Under the pieces are notes generated by a model, which saw only the letters and a program-made list of their open reading frames with translations, searched no databases and was not told where the DNA came from. From the NCBI GenBank assembly GCA_050292445.1, contig JBNKLQ010000104.1:1-19017 (forward strand): a stretch of DNA of 19,017 nucleotides, read 5' to 3'. This DNA comes from Leptofilum sp050292445 (GTDB lineage Bacteria > Chloroflexota > Anaerolineae > Promineifilales > Promineifilaceae). Position 1 is the stretch's first letter. Each line of letters begins with the position of its first letter. Both the position numbers and the translations under genes were made by a program. Below, in pieces: positions 15,518 through 19,017 of this stretch.

Positions 15518-17014
15518 ATGGGCATTTTATCACTTCTAACATTTTTCCCGCTGGCAGGCGTCATTCTCCTGCTGGTCATGCGTAACTCGTCCGATACCAC
15601 CCTAAAAGGGGTGGCTACCGGTACATCTGTGGTTACTTTTGTATTGTCGCTGGTCGTGTTAGGGATGTACCAAGCTGGCGAGGCTGGCCTTCAGTTGGTG
15701 GATCGCTTCTCGTGGATTGAGGCCTGGGGTATTGAATACCACATGGGCATCGACGGCATTAGCATCTTGATGATTTTGCTGACCACCTTCATCATGATGC
15801 TGGCTATTCCTTCGTCTTGGAGCGCCATTACCACCCAAGTCCGGCAATATTACATCTTCATGCTGCTGCTGGAAGTGGGCATGATCGGTGTCTTCCTGGC
15901 GCAGGATTTGTTCTTGTTCTACATCTTCTGGGAATTCACCCTGGTGCCGATGTACTTCCTGATTGGCATTTGGGGCGGCCAGAACCGGGTGTACGCGGCC
16001 ATCAAGTTTTTCCTGTACACGATGGCCGGTTCCTTGCTGATGCTGTTGGGTATCCTGTATATGGGCATCACCAACGGCACCTTCTCTGTGCCAGATTTGA
16101 TTGCCGGGCGGGCTGCCTTTGCCGACGTACAAAACTGGCTGTTTATCGGCTTTGCCATTGCTTTTGCCATCAAAGTACCCATTTTCCCCTTCCACTCTTG
16201 GCTCCCAGATGCCCATACCGAAGCACCTACGGCCGGGTCCGTTATTCTGGCAGGTGTGCTGCTGAAAATGGGTACCTACGGTTTCATCCGCTTTAATTTG
16301 CCACTTTTCCCCGAAGCTTCTGTTGAATATGCTCCGGCGATTGCCGTGCTGGCAATCATCGGCATTATTTACGGGGCGATTGTTTCTTTTGCCCAGAAAG
16401 ATGTGAAGAAGCTGGTCGCCTATTCCAGTATCAGCCATTTGGGCTTTGTGATGCTGGGCATCTTTTCGCTGAATAACCAGGGTATCCAGGGCGCAATTTT
16501 GCAAGGGGTGAACCACGGCATTAGCTCTGGCGCATTGTTCTTTATTGTAGGTATTTTGTACGAGCAGCGTCATACTCGTGAGATTAAGGAGTATGGTGGC
16601 GTGTGGAAGGCGATGCCCGTTTTTAGCGCCCTGACATTGATTGTGACGCTTTCCAGCATGGGCCTGCCTGGCTTAAACGGCTTTGTCGGTGAGTTCACCA
16701 TTTTGCTGGGTTCGATGGGCGCGGAATCGTTGGGCAGCACGGCCTGGATTTACACAGCATTTGCCACGACGGGTGTGATTTTAGCGGCCGTTTACCTGCT
16801 GTGGATGTTCCAACGGGTCTTCATGGGGCCTCTGGACAAACCGGCCAACGAAAAGCTGCGCGACCTAAACGGCCGTGAGCTGGCCATCATGCTGGCCTTC
16901 CTGCTTTTCATCATCTGGATTGGTGTGGCTCCGTCTGGCTACTTTAACTTGATGGATGGCACCGTTTCCAAGCTGGTGGCAGATATTGGTTCGGTGATTT
17001 TGGCTGGGCATTAA
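15518..17014 (+). CDS. nuoM: NADH-quinone oxidoreductase subunit M (NuoM)
   Basis: NuoM is the second antiporter-like pumping subunit of the membrane arm. The 498-residue product has about 14 membrane helices. The pump residues are E139 in the segment YIFWEFTLVPMYFLIGIWGG and K219 in AIKVPIFPFHSWLPDAH, followed by TEAPTAGSVILAGVLLKMG. These motifs separate it from NuoL and NuoN. GGAGAAAGA lies directly before the ATG. It is the last gene of the operon: the next clear structure is an intrinsic terminator 77 bp after the stop, and no nuoN follows. Confidence 0.97.
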   Translation: MGILSLLTFFPLAGVILLLVMRNSSDTTLKGVATGTSVVTFVLSLVVLGMYQAGEAGLQLVDRFSWIEAWGIEYHMGIDGISILMILLTTFIMMLAIPSSWSAITTQVRQYYIFMLLLEVGMIGVFLAQDLFLFYIFWEFTLVPMYFLIGIWGGQNRVYAAIKFFLYTMAGSLLMLLGILYMGITNGTFSVPDLIAGRAAFADVQNWLFIGFAIAFAIKVPIFPFHSWLPDAHTEAPTAGSVILAGVLLKMGTYGFIRFNLPLFPEASVEYAPAIAVLAIIGIIYGAIVSFAQKDVKKLVAYSSISHLGFVMLGIFSLNNQGIQGAILQGVNHGISSGALFFIVGILYEQRHTREIKEYGGVWKAMPVFSALTLIVTLSSMGLPGLNGFVGEFTILLGSMGAESLGSTAWIYTAFATTGVILAAVYLLWMFQRVFMGPLDKPANEKLRDLNGRELAIMLAFLLFIIWIGVAPSGYFNLMDGTVSKLVADIGSVILAGH

Positions 17015-17020
17015 TTTTTT

Positions 17021-17081
17021 GAGATTGGAGAGTCGAGGCTTGTCCTGAGCGGAGCCGAAGGATTAGCGATTAATCAATCTC
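17021..17081. repeat. Short dispersed-type repeat flanked by GAGATTG/CAATCTC
   Basis: A 7-bp inverted pair (17021-17027 and 17075-17081) encloses the segment CTTGTCCTGAGCGGAGCCG and following AAGGA, at about 17039-17061. Close relatives of this segment (CTGAGCGAAGTCGAAGGA type) are, from memory, a common intergenic repeat in several bacterial phyla. Only one copy is in this window, so repetition cannot be shown here. Confidence 0.4.
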
Positions 17082-17090
17082 CTGATTTGG

Positions 17091-17135
17091 CGGCGTTGGT
17101 GATGTGCATCTGCACAGCCAGCGCCGTTTTTGTTT
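17091..17135 (+). terminator. Rho-independent terminator of the nuo operon
   Basis: A 9-bp stem (17091-17099 with 17118-17126, one G-U) is capped by an inner 5-bp stem TGTGC/GCACA around a 4-nt loop. The descending arm ends in GCGCCG and runs straight into TTTTTGTTT. It lies 77 bp after nuoM and before the phosphoesterase, and so marks the end of nuoA-M. Confidence 0.85.
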
Positions 17136-17146
17136 GGGAATCTTTT

Positions 17147-17266
17147 GGAACACAGAGCTACACGGAGAATTGCAACCTTCGGTTGCTTGGAGCTGCACAG
17201 AGAAGAGGGAAAAATCTCTTTAATCTCTGTGTAACTCTGTGGCTCCTCTGCGCAACTCTGTGTTCC
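17147..17266. repeat. 120-bp imperfect inverted-repeat element built of CACAGAG units
   Basis: Terminal arms 17147-17167 and 17246-17266 match in 17 of 21 positions as inverted repeats, both ending in GGAACACAGAG outwards. The heptamer CACAGAG occurs at 17151 and 17196, and its complement CTCTGTG at 17225, 17235 and 17256. A small internal hairpin (17172-17177 with 17181-17186) is also present. It has no coding capacity and ends 16 bp before the phosphoesterase start, so it forms that gene's leader. The design is that of a miniature palindromic element; similar CACAGAGTTACACAGAG repeats are familiar from other bacterial genomes. Confidence 0.7.
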
Positions 17267-17282
17267 GTTTTAGGGAAACTAG

Positions 17283-18095
17283 ATGGAAAAGTCAACAGAA
17301 CCTGCCTATTTTGTGCACATCAGCGATTCGCATTTTGGGCCAACGGCCGAATTCTCCCGACACGGCTACCAACCCCAACCCTGCGTAGAGCGGGCCGTCG
17401 AAATCATCAACAACTTACCCACGCGGCCTGACTTTGTGGTCCACACCGGGGATGTGGTGACGGAGCCAGACGAGGCTTCTTATCGGCGGGCTGCGGCCGT
17501 TTTTAGCCAGCTCCAGATGCCCGTTTATTTTGTCACCGGCAATCACGACCGTTCGCGGGACATTAAACGCTACATGCAGTTGGGGATTCGTGAGCCACTT
17601 TCAACCGACCCAGAGGTGTTGTCCTACGCGTTTGAAGTGAAGGGCTACCGCTTTGTTGTGCTGGATGCGCGGGGACCGGACGAGATCGATCCGCATGGGC
17701 TGCTGTCTGAGGCGCAAATGGAGGTGGTACGGACGGAGGCAACGGCCGTTGGTCCCCCGCTCACCATTTTTATCCATTTTCCTGTGCTGCCGATGAACTC
17801 CATCTGGATGGACCTGAACATGCCGGTTCTCAATGGCACGGCGTTTCACCAGGCGCTGCTGCCCGCGCGGGAGCGCCTGCGCGGGGTGTTTTACGGGCAC
17901 GTCCACCAGTCGATGCAGACGGTGAAAGATGGCATTGTGTATACGGCCGTTCCTAGCCTGTTTGCCCAATTTAACGCCTGGCCTAATGATGATTTTGTCC
18001 GTGAAGACCGGGACTACTTGCCCGGCTTCAACTTTGTTCACCTGCTGCCGGATCAGACAATTGTCCATCAGCATACCTTCCCTCGCCTGGTATAA
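17283..18095 (+). CDS. Calcineurin-like metallophosphoesterase, CpdA/GpdQ-like
   Basis: This 270-residue soluble protein has the complete binuclear-metal motif set of class III phosphodiesterases. The ligands are D15 and H17 (HISDSHFG), D57 (HTGDVV), N87 with catalytic-type H88 (TGNHDRS), H165 (FIHFP), and H206 and H208 (GHVH). There is no signal peptide or membrane segment, so it should act in the cytoplasm. Family members hydrolyse cyclic nucleotides, glycerophosphodiesters or other phosphoesters. The motif spacing resembles CpdA and GpdQ, but the substrate cannot be read from sequence. The start follows AGGGAAA at a short spacing. The gene stands alone between two terminators and its leader is the inverted-repeat element. 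It contains two ACGGCCGT cores. Confidence 0.88.
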   Translation: MEKSTEPAYFVHISDSHFGPTAEFSRHGYQPQPCVERAVEIINNLPTRPDFVVHTGDVVTEPDEASYRRAAAVFSQLQMPVYFVTGNHDRSRDIKRYMQLGIREPLSTDPEVLSYAFEVKGYRFVVLDARGPDEIDPHGLLSEAQMEVVRTEATAVGPPLTIFIHFPVLPMNSIWMDLNMPVLNGTAFHQALLPARERLRGVFYGHVHQSMQTVKDGIVYTAVPSLFAQFNAWPNDDFVREDRDYLPGFNFVHLLPDQTIVHQHTFPRLV

Positions 18096-18102
18096 TTGTT
18101 GT

Positions 18103-18135
18103 GTCCTGCCCTGCTTTGCAATACAGGACTTTTTT
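18103..18135 (+). terminator. Rho-independent terminator of the phosphoesterase gene
   Basis: GTCCTG (18103-18108) pairs with CAGGAC (18124-18129). An inner TGC/GCA stem with a TTT loop is separated from it by a 3x3 internal loop. Six T residues follow (18130-18135). It lies 7 bp after the stop codon. The outer stem is only 6 bp, so it is weaker than the two terminators upstream. Confidence 0.7.
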
Positions 18136-18151
18136 AGCAGTAAAAGTTGAT

Positions 18152-18212
18152 GGGACGCTGATAACGCCGATAAGAGATTAAGATCAGCGTTTTCTGCGTT
18201 AATCAGCGTCCA
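18152..18212. repeat. 61-bp imperfect inverted repeat, GGACGCTGAT ends
   Basis: GGACGCTGAT (18153-18162) and its exact complement ATCAGCGTCC (18202-18211) bound the element. The pairing continues inward with one gap (ATAACGC against GCGTTAAT). A further ATCAGCG lies inside at 18183-18189. It has no coding capacity and lies between the phosphoesterase terminator and the M50-like gene. It resembles the CACAGAG element in design but not in sequence. Confidence 0.65.
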
Positions 18213-18269
18213 ATTGAATCTAGAAGTTGGACTACGGGGTTGTGGCTGCAACAAAAAGGGGTGGTTTCG

Positions 18270-18974
18270 ATGCAAGCAGTTGAGAAAATTCCTACGTTAT
18301 TTGTCTTTAATAAAACGCCGGTGAAGGTGAGGCCAGGATTTTGGATGATGGTGTTGGGCTTGTGGGCACTGTTGTCCTGGCTGGGTCGCTGGCGCTGGCC
18401 GGGCCAATCCTGGGGCGCGTATATCCTCGTTGGCGGTGTAGGAATGCTGTTGGGGATGTTGGCTGATGTGGGTCATGCCTGCGCCCACACAATCGGTGCC
18501 CGGCTGGCGAATGCGCCGATGGATGTTATTTTACTTGGCCCAGACATGCCGCGTACCCTTTATTGGAATAATGATTTGCCGCCTCGTGCTCACATTATGC
18601 GCTCGTTGGGTGGGCCGGTTTACAGTGGCATTGGGCTGCTGCTAGGGCTTGGTTGGTTGATGGTAGTGCCGTTGGGAACGGCCGTAGGTTACCTGGGAGA
18701 AATATGGACTTTAACCAATGGTTTCATTTTCCTGGCGCTGTTTGCCCCGCTGCCCATTGTCGATGGCGGTGTGATCCTGAAATGGGCGCTGGTACTGGGC
18801 GGGCAAACCGAGACGCGGGCTGATGAATTGGTTAAGCGTCTAGGCATTGGCTTTGGTGTGGTTTTGCTGGCAGTGGGCCTAGTTTTCCTGGTAAAAACGA
18901 CATGGCTCCTGGGGGGAATATGCTTTTTGGTCGGGCTGGTGGCCCTTGGTGCGGCGCTAAAAATCATCCGGTGA
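18270..18974 (+). CDS. Membrane protein of M50/site-2-protease type lacking the catalytic Glu
   Basis: The 234-residue protein has about six hydrophobic segments. Residues 69-94 (HACAHTIGARLANAP onwards) line up with the HExxHxxxAxxxG region of M50 proteases, but the metal-activating Glu is Ala (H69-A70-C71-A72-H73). The central RSLGGPVYSGIGLLLG resembles the AGP segment of the family. Residues 158-167 (FAPLPIVDGG) match the conserved NLLP..DGG motif and supply the third metal ligand, D165. Two His and one Asp ligand are thus present but the catalytic base is not, suggesting a metal-binding pseudoprotease or an altered function. I chose the ATG at 18270, preceded by AAGGGGTGG; the frame is open to a TTG at 18240. 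Family assignment is by motif order only and substrate is unknown. Confidence 0.65.
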   Translation: MQAVEKIPTLFVFNKTPVKVRPGFWMMVLGLWALLSWLGRWRWPGQSWGAYILVGGVGMLLGMLADVGHACAHTIGARLANAPMDVILLGPDMPRTLYWNNDLPPRAHIMRSLGGPVYSGIGLLLGLGWLMVVPLGTAVGYLGEIWTLTNGFIFLALFAPLPIVDGGVILKWALVLGGQTETRADELVKRLGIGFGVVLLAVGLVFLVKTTWLLGGICFLVGLVALGAALKIIR

Positions 18975-18995
18975 GGCAGATAATGAGGTGTCTTT

Positions 18996-19017
18996 ATGCT
19001 CGAAAAAAAACGCTTCG
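18996..19017 (+). CDS. Start of an unidentified gene, cut by the window edge
   Basis: An ATG at 18996 preceded by GAGGTG (18985-18990) at 5 nt spacing opens a frame reading MLEKKRF up to the window end. Seven codons are too few for identification. It starts 21 bp after the M50-like gene and would probably be co-transcribed with it. Confidence 0.45.

Larger units (their letters stand above)
559..18685. repeat. Dispersed iterated palindrome AACGGCCGTT (core ACGGCCGT)
   Basis: This entry covers a family of dispersed sites, not a continuous element. The exact 10-bp palindrome starts at 559, 1319, 2185, 3195, 6114, 7959, 9038, 12172 and 17741. The 8-bp core is also found at 9867, 10486, 12649, 15021, 16869, 17943 and 18678, giving 16 cores. 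Roughly another 15 CGGCCG hexamers occur with looser flanks. Uniform base composition would give about 0.02 decamers and 0.3 octamers in this length. Sites occur in different reading frames: Thr-Ala-Val at 559, 2185, 7959, 9038 and 17741; Asn-Gly-Arg at 1319 and 12172; Arg-Pro at 15021. One site overlaps the nuoD stop codon (6114) and one lies in the sigA terminator (3195). Conservation across frames and gaps points to a DNA-level cause rather than a protein motif. Confidence 0.9.

Noticed and set aside
15659..16573. 304-residue antisense frame opposite nuoM
   Set aside because: His/Gln-rich composition typical of the complement of membrane-protein codons, no start context, fully inside nuoM.
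17087..17431. 114-residue + strand frame after nuoM
   Set aside because: It runs through the nuo terminator and the CACAGAG element and then overlaps the phosphoesterase out of frame; its Cys/Leu-rich sequence derives from the repeats.
17601..18275. 224-residue antisense frame opposite the phosphoesterase
   Set aside because: It crosses the terminator and the inverted-repeat element and covers a gene with all catalytic motifs on the + strand.

Overview
The window is a contiguous piece of a bacterial chromosome with every recognised gene on the + strand. Gene content (DnaG primase, primary sigma factor, a NADH-type complex I operon) and protein style suggest Chloroflexota, probably Anaerolineae or a relative. 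That placement rests on recall of the families, not on a search, so it is tentative.

Layout. Positions 2-3151 hold the macromolecular-synthesis pair: dnaG, cut at its 5' end by the window edge, and the primary sigma factor sigA/rpoD, closed by a strong terminator at 3179-3213. A good sigma70-type promoter at 3283-3311 then precedes a tightly packed respiratory complex I operon, nuoA to nuoM in the canonical order (3420-17014), ended by an intrinsic terminator at 17091-17135. The NADH-oxidising module (NuoE, F, G), the connecting quinone module (NuoB, C, D, I) and the membrane arm (NuoA, H, J, K, L, M) are all present, so the complex should couple NADH oxidation to quinone reduction and ion pumping. 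The antiporter-like subunit nuoN is not in the operon or in the remaining 2 kb. After the operon come a calcineurin-like metallophosphoesterase (17283-18095) with its own terminator, a membrane protein resembling an M50/site-2 protease that lacks the catalytic glutamate (18270-18974), and the first seven codons of another gene.

Non-coding content is unusually rich. The palindrome AACGGCCGTT occurs nine times exactly (its core ACGGCCGT 16 times) in genes, between genes and in the sigA terminator, resembling the highly iterated palindromes of cyanobacteria. The nuoL-nuoM gap can fold into a compact three-way junction. The nuoK-nuoL gap carries a periodic GTAAT repeat that separates a very strong ribosome-binding site from the nuoL start. 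Two imperfect inverted-repeat elements and a short dispersed-type repeat lie in the gaps after nuoM and after the phosphoesterase.

No classical mobile element with a transposase, CRISPR array, tRNA or rRNA was seen. The most distinctive points are the iterated palindrome, the three-way-junction element, loss of all four N7-cluster ligands in NuoG, the missing nuoN, and the apparently inactive M50-like protein.
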